A stretch of 64,000 bases of DNA from Terriglobia bacterium (GCA_021325175.1 JAJPHS010000152.1:16148-80147); one strand, 5' to 3'. Positions 34,855 to 45,241 are shown, numbered from the stretch's first letter. Numbers and translations are program-made. Notes: generated by a model from the letters alone, not told the origin.

Positions 34855-36165
34855 TCAGTCTCGCACGGCGCCGATATTCCGCGCGGCGCGCGAGGCGAAG
34901 TAGGCGCACCAGCCGACCGCCGCCGCCAGGGCGACCGCCGTCAATTCGCGCCACGTCGAGCTGGAAAGCATCCACAAAATGACGGCGCATCCGGCCGCTG
35001 GAATCAAAACTCCGCCGCGCAGATGAAACTTGGCGCGATCGCCCGCGCGCCGCAGCGCGATCACGGCCGCGCAGGTGGCCAGATACCCGAGCATGCGCGT
35101 GATGACGCTGAGCGTGACCAGATAAACGAAGGATCCGGAAAGCGTCAGCACCAGCATCAGCGCGGTGGTCACGGCCACTGCGGAAGCCGGCGTCCGGAAT
35201 CGCGGATGAACGAAAGCCAGAGCCGCGGGCAGCTCGCGCCGCTCCGCCATCGCGTAGATGAGCCGCGATCCGGAAAGGATCAGCACATTCAAGTTTCCGG
35301 CCAGCGAAAAAATAATGCCGAGAGTGATAATCAGGGCTCCCTGCGCGCCGAAAAATCGCGCGGCGGCGTCGGCCAGCGGACGCCCGGAGGATGCCAGGCC
35401 GGGCAGCGTTCCGATCGAGACGATTTGAATCCCCATGTACAGCGCGACGATGATCGCCATGCCGGCGATCAGCGCGAAGGGCAGATCGCGCTCCGGATTG
35501 CGCGATTCCCCGGCCGGGATCACCGCCATTTCAAATCCCGTGAAGGCGTAGCTGACCAGCAGCACGGATTGCGCGAAGGAGTGATAGGCGGGCGCGGGTC
35601 CGGTGAAGCGATGCCAGTCGACGAAAAAAATTCCCGCGGCGGCGAACAGCAGCAGCGGGATCAGCTTCAGCGCCGCGAAGGCATTGCCGGTGTCGGCGGC
35701 AACGCGAACGCCGCGAATATTGATGGCGGTGAGCGCCGCCACCAGAATGGTCACCAGCGCGGCGCGCGGCCATCCGGCGGCCAGCGGCGGAAAGAAGAAA
35801 GCGAGATATTCCGGCAACAGCGTGCAATTGGCGGAAAAAGCCGTGAGCCGCGCCAGCCACACGAACCATCCGATGCTGAATCCGGCGAGCGGGCCGAAGG
35901 CTTCGCGCGCGAATAAATATGGCCCACCGGTTTCGGAAAAGCGGCTGGACGCCTCGGTGAAGCTGAGCACGATGAACGACACGCACAGCGCGCAAACGGC
36001 GAACGATGCCAGGCTGTAGGCGCCGGCGAGCGCGAAAGTTTTCGACGGCAGGCCGAAAATTCCCGCGCCGATCACGCCGTTGATCACCACCGCGGTCAGG
36101 TCCGCGCGCCGCATCGAGCGGAGCAGGCCCTTCGACCCGTCGCTGAACTGAACCGCGCGCGCCAA
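34855..36165 (-). CDS. APC-family amino acid permease
   Basis: VVINGVIGAGIFGLPSKTFALAGAYSLASFAVCAL... multi-TM. Confidence 0.85.
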   Translation of the reverse strand: MARAVQFSDGSKGLLRSMRRADLTAVVINGVIGAGIFGLPSKTFALAGAYSLASFAVCALCVSFIVLSFTEASSRFSETGGPYLFAREAFGPLAGFSIGWFVWLARLTAFSANCTLLPEYLAFFFPPLAAGWPRAALVTILVAALTAINIRGVRVAADTGNAFAALKLIPLLLFAAAGIFFVDWHRFTGPAPAYHSFAQSVLLVSYAFTGFEMAVIPAGESRNPERDLPFALIAGMAIIVALYMGIQIVSIGTLPGLASSGRPLADAAARFFGAQGALIITLGIIFSLAGNLNVLILSGSRLIYAMAERRELPAALAFVHPRFRTPASAVAVTTALMLVLTLSGSFVYLVTLSVITRMLGYLATCAAVIALRRAGDRAKFHLRGGVLIPAAGCAVILWMLSSSTWRELTAVALAAAVGWCAYFASRAARNIGAVRD

Positions 36166-36196
36166 GATGAATTATGCTACCAGTTCGGGATCGAAA

Positions 36197-37672
36197 ATGA
36201 AAAAAATTTCTCGCCGCGATATTCTTCAAGCCTCGGCCATCGCCGCGCTCGCGCGAGGGCAACTGCGCGCGGTTCCGGCGCCGCGTTTCGAACCCGTGCA
36301 GCCGGAGCTGTTCGCCGCCGCCGGCGCGCAGCCGAACTGCTGGGCCGATTTCGACAACGACGGCGATCTCGATCTGTTCGCCGGTTTCAAGGATGGCCTG
36401 CCGAACCGGCTTTATCGCAACGATCGCGGCCATTTCGTCGAATGCGGCGCCGATCTGAAAATCAACGATCTCACCGATACGCGCGCCGCCGCCTGGGGCG
36501 ACTTCAACTCTGACGGCCGGCTCGATCTCTACGTCGGATTCACGCGAAAATCCGGCGCGGCGAACAAGCTGTACCACAACGATCGCGGAAAATTCACCGA
36601 TATCGCGGGCGACGTGGGCGTCGCGGTGAAAGGGGAAACGCGGCAGGTTTCCTGGATCGATTTCGACAACGATGGGCGCGTCGATCTTTTTGTCGCGTTC
36701 CGCGACGCGCCGAACATGCTGTTTCGCAATGAAGGGAATCGCTTCGTCAACGTGGCGAAGGACCTGGGCGTGGACGATCCGCGAAAAACCGTCGGCGCCG
36801 TTTGGTTCGATTACAACCAGGACGGCCGGCTGGATGTGTTCACGGCCAATCAGGACGGCACGACGAACGGTTTTTATCGCAACGACGGCGGCCGTTTCGT
36901 CGATGTCGCGCGCGAGCTGGGAATGGACGCCTCCGGGCGTCCCGCGAATTTCGGAAGCAACGGTCCGAGCGTCGCGGATTACGATAACGACGGCCGCCTG
37001 GATCTTTTCGTGGCGGGATACGGCGCGAATTTTTTGTTTCATAACGACGGCGGCGGGAAATTTTCGAGCGTCGCCGAAGCGCTCGGGGTCGCCGGCGGCG
37101 AGCGCGCGACGCCCTCCAATTGGGGCGATTACGATAACGACGGCCGCGTCGATCTCTACGTTTCTTCCTACATCGACAAGCCGGTGAACGAAAAAGATTA
37201 TCTCTATCACAACGACGGCGGCCGGTTCAGCGCCGCGCCCACGCCCGCGCACGGAGCGACGCACGGCATCCAGTGGGCCGATTTCGACGGCGACGGCGCG
37301 CTCGATCTGGCGATCGCGAACAATAATCCGAACGGGACGCATTATCTTTATCGCAACCTGCTGCCGCCGGAAGCGGCGCGCCGCTCGATTCAGGTAATGG
37401 TTGTGGATCGCCGCGGCCACCCAACGAAGGCCGGCTCGGAGGTGCGAATCTACGCGCCGGGCACGCGAACCGTCTGGGGCGGGCGCATTGTCGATACCGG
37501 CAGCGGATACTGTTCGCAGAGCGTCGCGCCGGTGCACTTCGGTTTGCCCGCGGAAAGCCGCGTGGACGTCGAGGTGACGTCGTTTACTTCATCCGGCCGC
37601 CAGCTCACGCGAGTGGCGAACGTAGATCCGAATCGCCTGCCGCGGCGCGTTCTCACCGTCAAGGCGCCGTAA
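36197..37672 (+). CDS. Tat-exported FG-GAP/CRTAC1-like protein with ASPIC/UnbV-type C-terminus
   Basis: MKKISRRDILQASA twin-arginine start; at least seven D-x-[DN]-x-DG Ca-binding-like repeats. Confidence 0.8.
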   Translation: MKKISRRDILQASAIAALARGQLRAVPAPRFEPVQPELFAAAGAQPNCWADFDNDGDLDLFAGFKDGLPNRLYRNDRGHFVECGADLKINDLTDTRAAAWGDFNSDGRLDLYVGFTRKSGAANKLYHNDRGKFTDIAGDVGVAVKGETRQVSWIDFDNDGRVDLFVAFRDAPNMLFRNEGNRFVNVAKDLGVDDPRKTVGAVWFDYNQDGRLDVFTANQDGTTNGFYRNDGGRFVDVARELGMDASGRPANFGSNGPSVADYDNDGRLDLFVAGYGANFLFHNDGGGKFSSVAEALGVAGGERATPSNWGDYDNDGRVDLYVSSYIDKPVNEKDYLYHNDGGRFSAAPTPAHGATHGIQWADFDGDGALDLAIANNNPNGTHYLYRNLLPPEAARRSIQVMVVDRRGHPTKAGSEVRIYAPGTRTVWGGRIVDTGSGYCSQSVAPVHFGLPAESRVDVEVTSFTSSGRQLTRVANVDPNRLPRRVLTVKAP

Positions 37673-37705
37673 TCGGCAAGACAAGCGCGCCCTCTACAAT
37701 CGGAA

Positions 37706-38779
37706 GTGATGATCGAGCCGCGGGTTGCGCTGCCCTCCGAAACCGATTCGATACCGGATGCCCCGGCGGTGTTTCTTCTGTGGGCCGGCGACGGCGCGCC
37801 GTATCTGGCGCGGACCGCGCTGCTGCGCCGGCGATTGCGGCGGCTCCTTTCGGATCGCGATCGCGTCTCGCGCGTGCTCAATCTGCGCGGCGTGGTGGAG
37901 CGCGTCGAATACTGGCCCGCCGGCTCGCAGCTCGCCTCCACCCTGATTCATCTGGAGCTCGCGCGGCGTTATTTTCCCGAGGATTGGCCGCGCATCACCC
38001 GCCTTCGCCCGCCGGCGCTGCTGCGCCTTACTCTCGACAATCCTTTTCCGCGATTGATGATCACCACCAAGATGGGCCGCGGTCTTTATTTCGGTCCGTT
38101 TCCAAGCCGCGCGGCGGCGGAGCGCTATGAAGCCGGCGTGCTCGATCTGTTTCAGATGCGGCGCTGCGAGGAAAATCTTGCGCCGTCGCCCGATCATCCC
38201 GGCTGCATCTACGGCGAGATGAATCGCTGCCTGCGGCCCTGCCAGCAGGCGGTTTCCCTCGACGAGTATCGCGGCGAGACGGCGCGCGTCGAACAATTTT
38301 TGCGGACGCGCGGCGCCTCCCTGGCCGAATCCGCCGAGACGGCGCGCGATCGAGCCAGTTTCGAAATGAATTTCGAGGAGGCCGAGCGCCTGCACCAGCG
38401 CACCCTGCGGATTCGCGAAGTGCGCGATCTGGCGGGCAGCCTGGCGGGAGTCGTGGATCTGCTGAGCGGCGTCGCGGTCACTCCGTCGGCTGAGGCGAGC
38501 GCGGTGGAGTTGTGGTTCCTGATTAGCGGCAGCTTCGCCGAGCCGGTGCGCTTCGATTTATCGGAAACCGCCGGCGCCGGGCAATCGATGGATCAGCGTT
38601 TGCGGGAACTGGCGGGAGGCATCCGCGGCAGCGGCGCTCCGAACCTCGAACATCTGGCGGTTTTGCTGCGCTGGCACGGATCAAGCTGGCGCGACGGCGA
38701 ATGGATCGGCTTCGACTCCATCGAAAAAATTCCTTATCGCAGAATCGTGAACGCGATCGGCCGCGTCGCGCGCCGCTAA
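37706..38779 (+). CDS. UvrC-like protein truncated after the UVR-type region
   Basis: GRGLYFGPFPSRAAAERYEAGVLDLFQMRRCEENLAPSPDHPGCIYGEMNRCLRPCQQAVSLDEYRGE plus FEMNFEEAERLHQRTLRIREV. Confidence 0.7.
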   Translation: MMIEPRVALPSETDSIPDAPAVFLLWAGDGAPYLARTALLRRRLRRLLSDRDRVSRVLNLRGVVERVEYWPAGSQLASTLIHLELARRYFPEDWPRITRLRPPALLRLTLDNPFPRLMITTKMGRGLYFGPFPSRAAAERYEAGVLDLFQMRRCEENLAPSPDHPGCIYGEMNRCLRPCQQAVSLDEYRGETARVEQFLRTRGASLAESAETARDRASFEMNFEEAERLHQRTLRIREVRDLAGSLAGVVDLLSGVAVTPSAEASAVELWFLISGSFAEPVRFDLSETAGAGQSMDQRLRELAGGIRGSGAPNLEHLAVLLRWHGSSWRDGEWIGFDSIEKIPYRRIVNAIGRVARR

Positions 38780-38785
38780 AGATCG

Positions 38786-39460
38786 TCAGCGGCGCAAGAT
38801 CAGGGGAGCGGCGACAAACATCACGACGAGCGCGACCAGGCCCGCCAGCAGCGGAATGCCCGCCCAAAACAGAAACGCGTTGTCGAGCAGCCCGTAAAAG
38901 CCGAGCGCGGCCGCGATCGCCTCACACGTGCCGATGAAGCGCATCGCCTTGCTTTTCTCCCGCAGGAACAGGGCCGCGAAAATGGCGGCCGCGGCGAACG
39001 CCAGCGACCATTTCGCCAGGCTGGGATGGCGAATCGAATCGATCATCGCCTGCGTGGTCTGGCGCAGCGGCATTTTGAGGATCCGCAAAATCGCCAGATT
39101 CTCGAACACGTCGCAGATCGCCGCCGCGACGCCGCAGGCCGCCCCCGCCGCCGCCAGCCTCGATCCGAACAAGCGCCCGAGCGCGATATACAGGCCCGCG
39201 TACACCGCGATGAATCCGAAATCGAGATACTGCTTGATGCGCATCGCCTCGCGATCGGGGCTGGGCGCTTCGCCCAGGATCGCATCCACCTCGCCGATGT
39301 TCCTTGCGACCTGGAGCGCCAGGCCGGAATCCGGAATGCCGCGCGGAGGGATCGACGCGTTTGAAAATTGCGGCGCGCCGTTTAGGATCGCGATCATGAC
39401 GATCGCGGCGGCGGCCAGCCACCCGACCGCTCGCGTTCTAGCCGAGCGCACGGGCCGCAT
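38786..39460 (-). CDS. Multi-TM membrane protein, unknown function
   Basis: 224 aa, about 6 hydrophobic segments. Confidence 0.6.
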   Translation of the reverse strand: MRPVRSARTRAVGWLAAAAIVMIAILNGAPQFSNASIPPRGIPDSGLALQVARNIGEVDAILGEAPSPDREAMRIKQYLDFGFIAVYAGLYIALGRLFGSRLAAAGAACGVAAAICDVFENLAILRILKMPLRQTTQAMIDSIRHPSLAKWSLAFAAAAIFAALFLREKSKAMRFIGTCEAIAAALGFYGLLDNAFLFWAGIPLLAGLVALVVMFVAAPLILRR

Positions 39461-40408
39461 CTTTGGCGAAATAGGTCAGGATGAAATCCGCGCCGGCGCG
39501 GCGAATGGAGATGAGCGACTCCATCATCGCGCGCTCCAGGTCCAGCCAGCCGTTGCGCGCCGCCGCGACGATCATGCTGAATTCCCCGGAGACCTGATAT
39601 GCGCCGATCGGGACGGGGAACCGCTCGCGCGCCATCCGGATGATGTCGAGATACGGCAGCGCGGGCTTCACCATCAGCATGTCCGCGCCTTCCTCCAGAT
39701 CGAGCTCCATTTCATGCAGCGCCTCGCGCGCGTTCGCCGGGTCCATTTGATAAGAGCGGCGGTCGCCGAACGCCGGCGCCGATTCCGCGGCTTCGCGAAA
39801 CGGACCGTAAAAGACGGACGCGTACTTGGCGGCGTAGGAAAGAATCGGCGTTTTCGAAAATCCGTGGGCGTCGAGCGAATGGCGGATCGCCGCCACGCGG
39901 CCGTCCATCATGTCGGAGGGCGCAACCATATCGGCGCCCGCACGCGCGTGCGATAACGCTGCTTCGGCGAGCCAGGCGAGCGTCGCGTCATTATCGACGT
40001 CGTTTCCGGCGATTTTTCCGCAGTGGCCGTGGCTGGTGTATTCGCAGTTGCACACGTCGGTGATGAGGAGCAGTTCGGGGACCGCCGCTTTCACGGCTCG
40101 CACCGCCCGCTGCGTGATCCCGTTTTCGGCGTAAGCTTCCGAGGCGAGTTCGTCCTTATGCTCGGGGATGCCGAACAGGATGACGCCGCCCAGTCCCAAA
40201 GAGCGCGCCTGCTCGCATTCCTTCACCAGTTGATCGATCGAAAGCTGGAAATTTCCCGGCATGGAGGAGATTTCCTTGCGCACTCCCTCGCCCGGGCACA
40301 CGAAAAGCGGAAGAATGAATTGTTGCGCTTCCAGCCGGGTTTCGCGGACCAGCCGCCGCATCGCCTCGGAAACGCGCAGGCGGCGCAGGCGCTGAATTGG
40401 GAATGCCA
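39438..40408 (-). CDS. hemB: Porphobilinogen synthase (delta-aminolevulinic acid dehydratase)
   Basis: [68 protein letters not shown]. Confidence 0.95.
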
Positions 40409-40456
40409 TCGCTTCATTGTAACGGCTGCGATATGCGGCGTTCCGCCGGCGGCCGG

Positions 40457-41086
40457 TTAATCCACCAGCCCTTGCTGGATTGCGTATCGCGTGAGCTCGG
40501 CGTTGCTGCGCATGTTCATTTTTTCGAGCACGCGCGAGCGATAGGTGCTGATGGTCTTGACGCTCAGCCCAATTTCGGCGGCGATCTGCGAAACCGTCTT
40601 GCCGGAAGCGATTTTGCACATCACCTGAAACTCGCGGTCCGAGAGCAGTTCGTGGGGAGGTCGCTGGCCGTCCTCCAGCTTATTGGCCAGGGTCTCGGCC
40701 AAGGTAGTGCTCACGTATTTCCGCCCACTCAGTACTTTGCGGATGGCGCTCACCACCTCGGCCGGGGAGGCAATTTTGCTGAGATAGCCGCTGGCGCCGG
40801 CCTTGATGGCTCGTACGGCAAATTGTTCCTCGGCGTGCATGCTCAAAACCAGGACGGGTAAGTGCGGCTTGGATTTCCGAATTTCACGTAATACATCCAT
40901 GCCCCCGCGGCCCGGCATGCACAGATCGAGCACCACGATATCCCAGCAATCCTTCTCGATCTGGGCAAGGACCTGGTCTGAATCGGCCGCCTCACCCGCG
41001 AACTCGAGATCGGGCTCGGCATCGAGCAACTGTCTTAGCCCACTGCGCAGAAGAGGGTGATCATCTGCGATAAGAATGCGTGCCAT
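40457..41086 (-). CDS. NarL/FixJ-family response regulator
   Basis: [21 protein letters not shown] receiver, [43 protein letters not shown] LuxR HTH. Confidence 0.92.
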   Translation of the reverse strand: MARILIADDHPLLRSGLRQLLDAEPDLEFAGEAADSDQVLAQIEKDCWDIVVLDLCMPGRGGMDVLREIRKSKPHLPVLVLSMHAEEQFAVRAIKAGASGYLSKIASPAEVVSAIRKVLSGRKYVSTTLAETLANKLEDGQRPPHELLSDREFQVMCKIASGKTVSQIAAEIGLSVKTISTYRSRVLEKMNMRSNAELTRYAIQQGLVD

Positions 41087-41289
41087 CGATAAAGCAGTCA
41101 CTTCACTGACCTTGGATTGGGACCAACCCCATCTTACCCATCTCCGCGGATAAAATTGCCGCATTCATTCGGGGTAACCGTAAATTTTCGTTACGAAAGC
41201 TGGCCAACGTTGGTCCGCCACGTGCTTATGTAACCGGCGTGCGGTTCGGTAATAGCTCAGAATCAGCGGGATACGGGGCGGAACGGAAA

Positions 41290-41778
41290 ATGTTTCCGAC
41301 GACCTTTCTGAAGATTCTACCGGCGGCCCTGGTATTGACTTTCATCGGCGGCTGCCATACCTCAACCGTTGCGGTTGAGGCGAGCACCGCCCGGATTCCC
41401 GTGGTTGCTCCCGCGGGCACCGTTCTTCGGGTCCGGCTCGGCGAAACGCTGGATTGCAGCCGGAGCCGTCCCGGGGACCGGTTCACCGGTACTTTGGAAT
41501 CGCCGGTAATGGCGGGAACCATGGAAGTTTTGCCGAAGGGTACAGTCGTAGAAGGACACGTGCTGAGCGCGCGTGAGTCGGACGAGGGTGGGGAAGCGTG
41601 GTTGGCGGTAACGCTGGATTCCTGCGAGCGCGACGGGCGTCGCGTTCCGTTGGAGACCAGCCCGCTGGCGCGCATCGCCCATCCTGACCAGAGCAGGAAC
41701 GTAAAGAGTGTAGCGCGGATCTCGCTGCCGGCCGAATCGATTTTAGGATTCACGTTGAAGAGCATGCTTGCCGCGTAG
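41290..41778 (+). CDS. Lipoprotein of unknown function
   Basis: MFPTTFLKILPAALVLTFIGGCHTS lipobox; conserved beta-rich body. Confidence 0.7.
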   Translation: MFPTTFLKILPAALVLTFIGGCHTSTVAVEASTARIPVVAPAGTVLRVRLGETLDCSRSRPGDRFTGTLESPVMAGTMEVLPKGTVVEGHVLSARESDEGGEAWLAVTLDSCERDGRRVPLETSPLARIAHPDQSRNVKSVARISLPAESILGFTLKSMLAA

Positions 41779-41807
41779 GCTAAACCAGGAATGAAAGGGG
41801 AAAAGCA

Positions 41808-42590
41808 ATGAAGAACTTCGTGATTATGTCAGCCGCGGTGGCTTTAAGTCTTCTGGGCACCGGTTGCGCGACGCACAAGTATGTAGCTAAAACCGTTGCG
41901 CCGATTAAACAGGAAGCCGATGAGGCTCAGGCCAAGAACGCGGAACAGGACAAAACGATTTCCACGCAGGGCACTGAGATTCAGGAGCTGGACCGTGATC
42001 TGTCGCGCACCAAGGAACAGTTGAAGGACACCGATAACAAGGCGACGCAAGCCGCCGAAGCGGCTCGGGCGGCGGATCAGAAGGCCGCTGGAGCGCAGTC
42101 GGCCGCCGACAACGCGCAGCAGGCCGCTAACGGCGCCAAGACGTTCGCCGAGCAGGGCCTTGATCGGTTGGGCAAGACCATCGATGGGATGAACAAGTAC
42201 CAGATGGCGAAGTCGGAAACAGTGCTGTTCAAGGTGAATAGCGACAAGCTGACCGATGAAGGCAAGCAGCAGCTTGACGATCTGGCCAAGCAGGCGCAGG
42301 GTCTGGATCGCTTTGTCATCGAGATCCAGGGATTCACGGACAAAACCGGGTCGCCCTCCTACAACGACATGTTGAGCGAGCGGCGCGCCGAAAGCGTTGC
42401 GCGATACTTGACGACACAGTACAAGATCCCGGTTCGCAACATCACGATGCTGGGTGAAGGCTATGCCATGCCGGTCGCCGATGATAAAACCCGGGAGGGA
42501 CGCAAGCAGAACCGGCGCGTGGAAGTGAAGCTATGGGTGCCGGAGACGGAATCGGCGAGGAACGTTCCGTCGGGTCCGGGCGAGCGGTAA
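41808..42590 (+). CDS. OmpA-family lipoprotein
   Basis: Lipobox LLGTGCATHK, long coiled coil, IEIQGFTDKTGSPSYNDMLSERRAESVARYL peptidoglycan-binding motif. Confidence 0.9.
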   Translation: MKNFVIMSAAVALSLLGTGCATHKYVAKTVAPIKQEADEAQAKNAEQDKTISTQGTEIQELDRDLSRTKEQLKDTDNKATQAAEAARAADQKAAGAQSAADNAQQAANGAKTFAEQGLDRLGKTIDGMNKYQMAKSETVLFKVNSDKLTDEGKQQLDDLAKQAQGLDRFVIEIQGFTDKTGSPSYNDMLSERRAESVARYLTTQYKIPVRNITMLGEGYAMPVADDKTREGRKQNRRVEVKLWVPETESARNVPSGPGER

Positions 42591-42606
42591 GGTTTATCAC
42601 GAGATA

Positions 42607-42632
42607 GCCGCCGGCCCCTCCGACCCGGCGGC
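42607..42632. repeat. 8-bp GC-rich hairpin between convergent genes
   Basis: GCCGCCGG(42607-42614)/CCGGCGGC(42625-42632), 10-nt loop. Confidence 0.6.
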
Positions 42633-42634
42633 TT

Positions 42635-42737
42635 CAGGGCAGGAAACGCGAGGAGATCCGAAGGCGGGGAGATCTGCACGCCCCGCAGGCTGACTTCGGT
42701 CACCCGGACTCCTCGGTTCCTGCCCTGCTTTGTTTTT
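42635..42737 (+). ncRNA. Long nested hairpin followed by U-rich tract (candidate structured RNA or bidirectional terminator)
   Basis: CAGGGCAGGAA/TTCCTGCCCTG (11 bp), CGAGGAG/CTCCTCG (7), CCGAAG/CTTCGG (6), GCGGGG/CCCCGC (6), then CTTTGTTTTT. Confidence 0.5.
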
Positions 42738-42747
42738 GGCCGCAGAA

Positions 42748-44046
42748 TTATACGATCAGGATCACACGTACATCCATCACATTGGTGCCCGTCGGGCCGG
42801 TCTTGATCAGGCCGCCCGCGCGCTCGAAGAAGCGATACGAGTCGTTGTGGCGAAGATATTCGCGCGGATCCAGACCCATGGCGCTCGCGCAGCTCAGCGT
42901 ATCTTGACTTGCGATCGCTCCCGCCGCATCGGTCGGACCGTCGATGCCGTCGGTGCCCGCGCTCAGGATCGTGAATGGACGGAATCGTTCGAGCGCGATC
43001 GCGGCCGCCAGCACAAATTCCTGATTCCGTCCGCCCAGGCCCGCGCCGCGCAGCGTGACCGTCGTTTCGCCTCCCGACAAAATGCACGCCGGCGGGCGAA
43101 GCGGGCGGCTGCGGGTCAGAATTTCTTTCACGATTGCCGCGTGCGTCCTCGCGACATCGGCCGTTTCGCCTTCAACAAACGTCGACAGCACCATGGTGCG
43201 ATAGCCCAACTGGCGCGCCTTCACTGCCGCGGCGTCGATCGCCAGGCGGTTGCTTCCGGCGATCAGGTTGTGCACGTTCCTGATTTCCGCCGCGCGCGGC
43301 GTTTCCGGAATTTCCCCGCGCGCTCCGAGCGCGATGCGCGCGGCAATTGATTTGGGCGGCGCGACTCCGTATTTTTCGAAAATGCGCGCCGCATCGGCGA
43401 AGCTCGAGGTGTCGCCCACCGTGGGGCCGGAGCCGATCACGTCGAGATCGTCGCCCACGACATCGGAAAGGATCAGCGAAATCACGCGCCCCGGCGCGGC
43501 CATCCGCGCGAGCTGGCCGCCCTTGAGCGTTTCCAGATGTTTCCGGATCGTGTTCAATTCATGAATGGTGGCGCCGCAGGCGAGAAGCTGCGTGGTCGCG
43601 CGGCGCATGTCGTCAAGCGTCACCGGATGGGCGGGGGATGGCAGCAGCGCGGACGCGCCGCCGGAGATGACGCAGATCAGCAGATCGCGCGAGGTTGCCG
43701 AGCGCGCGATCTGCTCGATGCGGCGCGCGCCGGACAGCCCGCGTTCGTCCGGAACGGGATGGCCGGACGAATTCAGCGTCACGCGCCGCGCGCCAAGCGA
43801 AGCGCCTTCCGGGACGTTGACGAATCCGCCGCAGATATTTTTTCCGAGGACGCGCTCCACCGCGCGGGCCATCGCCGCGCCGGCTTTCCCGGCTCCGATT
43901 ACATGGACGCGATCGAACCGCTTCAGGGAATAGCGCCGGCCGCCGGCGATCAGCGTATCGGCTTCGCGCCGCAGATGGCGATAAACCGCTTCCTCCGGAT
44001 CGGCCGCGCGCAAGGCGGCGCGAAAGATCGCCAGCGCGTCCTTCAT
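42748..44046 (-). CDS. Glycerate 2-kinase (DUF4147/MOFRL family)
   Basis: VIGAGKAGAAMARAVERVLG, SGGASALLPSPAHPVTLDD, CILSGGETTVTLRGAGLGGRNQEFVL. Confidence 0.88.
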   Translation of the reverse strand: MKDALAIFRAALRAADPEEAVYRHLRREADTLIAGGRRYSLKRFDRVHVIGAGKAGAAMARAVERVLGKNICGGFVNVPEGASLGARRVTLNSSGHPVPDERGLSGARRIEQIARSATSRDLLICVISGGASALLPSPAHPVTLDDMRRATTQLLACGATIHELNTIRKHLETLKGGQLARMAAPGRVISLILSDVVGDDLDVIGSGPTVGDTSSFADAARIFEKYGVAPPKSIAARIALGARGEIPETPRAAEIRNVHNLIAGSNRLAIDAAAVKARQLGYRTMVLSTFVEGETADVARTHAAIVKEILTRSRPLRPPACILSGGETTVTLRGAGLGGRNQEFVLAAAIALERFRPFTILSAGTDGIDGPTDAAGAIASQDTLSCASAMGLDPREYLRHNDSYRFFERAGGLIKTGPTGTNVMDVRVILIV

Positions 44047-44573
44047 TTAAATAAAGGCAGGGCCAGCACGGACTTCACGGCGGCGGCGGGATCATCGTCC
44101 ACCACCTCCACGCGATAATCCGCGCGAGCGTAGGCTGCCCGGCGCTTTTCGAACAGTTTTTCGAGCATTTCCGCATCACGCGCCAGCGGGCGCTGCGTCT
44201 GGCCGTTGATCCGCTGCCGGATGCGATCCAGCGGGCAATCGAGCCATACGGTGACGCCGTTATTGGTTACCAGTTCGAAATTTTCCTCGGACAAGAACGC
44301 TCCGCCGCCGAGCGCGACCACCTGCGGCCGCCCCATCTGCGCCTGATGCACGCGCTCGCGCAGCGCATCCGATTCGATTTCGCGAAACGCCGCTTCGCCG
44401 CGCTGATCGAAAAGTTCGGCGATGCTGGTTTTTTCGCGCCGTTCGATTTCCTCGTCCAGATCGACAAATTTCCAGCCGAGCTCGCCGGCCAGAATGCGGC
44501 CGACGGTCGATTTGCCGCAGCCCATGAATCCGACAAGGTAAAGGGCGGGCGTCCGCTTGAGCTTGAGGATCAT
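44043..44573 (-). CDS. aroK: Shikimate kinase
   Basis: LVGFMGCGKSTVGRILAGELGWKFVDLDEEIE, GEAAFREIES, VALGGGAF. Confidence 0.92.
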   Translation of the reverse strand: MILKLKRTPALYLVGFMGCGKSTVGRILAGELGWKFVDLDEEIERREKTSIAELFDQRGEAAFREIESDALRERVHQAQMGRPQVVALGGGAFLSEENFELVTNNGVTVWLDCPLDRIRQRINGQTQRPLARDAEMLEKLFEKRRAAYARADYRVEVVDDDPAAAVKSVLALPLFK

Positions 44574-44614
44574 TGAAAGCGCAAAAACAGGTGCGCGAAA
44601 GCCATAATAGTAGC

Positions 44615-45241
44615 ATGCAGCAGGGACTTTTGCCGCTTTTTCCGCTCCAGATGGTTCTGCTGCCCGGCGCGGAGCTTCCGCTGCACATTTTCGAGGATCG
44701 CTACAAGGAAATGATCGGCGAGGTGCTGCGCGAGCGCCTGGAGTTCGGCGTCGTGCTGGCCAATGAAAAAGGGATCGTGAACACCGGCTGCACCGCCACC
44801 ATCGACAAAGTTCTGCGCGAGTACCCGGACGGCCGCATGGACATTTTGACGCGCGGCCACCGCAGGTTTGAGATCATGCTGCTCAACGACGAGCGCCCGT
44901 ACCTGCGCGGCGCCGTCGAATTTTTCGATGACGAGGAGTCGCGCCCGGCGCCCGAGGATTTGCAGCGCCGCGCCATCGACAGCTACAACCAGCTACAGGC
45001 GCTGAGCTCCAGCCGTCCGCTCGAAAAAGAGGAAGCGGCGAACCCGCGGCTGAGCTTCAAGCTGGCCGCGCCAGTCACGGACCTGACCTTCCGCCAGATT
45101 CTGCTGGCCACGCGCAGCGAAACCGAGCGCCTCAAGCAAATCGCCGAATTTCTCCCCGGTTTCCTCATCAAGCAGAAGCGCATCCAGCACGTGAAGGATG
45201 TAGCGCCGCGAAACGGCCACGGGCGCGGCTTTCACGAATGA
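44615..45241 (+). CDS. LON substrate-binding domain protein
   Basis: MQQGLLPLFPLQMVLLPGAELPLHIFEDRYKEMIGEVL. Confidence 0.88.
   Translation: MQQGLLPLFPLQMVLLPGAELPLHIFEDRYKEMIGEVLRERLEFGVVLANEKGIVNTGCTATIDKVLREYPDGRMDILTRGHRRFEIMLLNDERPYLRGAVEFFDDEESRPAPEDLQRRAIDSYNQLQALSSSRPLEKEEAANPRLSFKLAAPVTDLTFRQILLATRSETERLKQIAEFLPGFLIKQKRIQHVKDVAPRNGHGRGFHE

Noticed and set aside
36340-37320. Repeated DNA words such as GATAACGACGGCCG that look like a DNA repeat array
   Set aside because: Explained by protein-level FG-GAP repeats (DxDNDGRxDL) in the coding sequence; not a CRISPR or independent repeat
35531-37537. 668-aa minus-strand ORF
   Set aside because: Antisense to the FG-GAP gene and out-of-frame with the APC permease; shadow ORF created by GC-rich repeats
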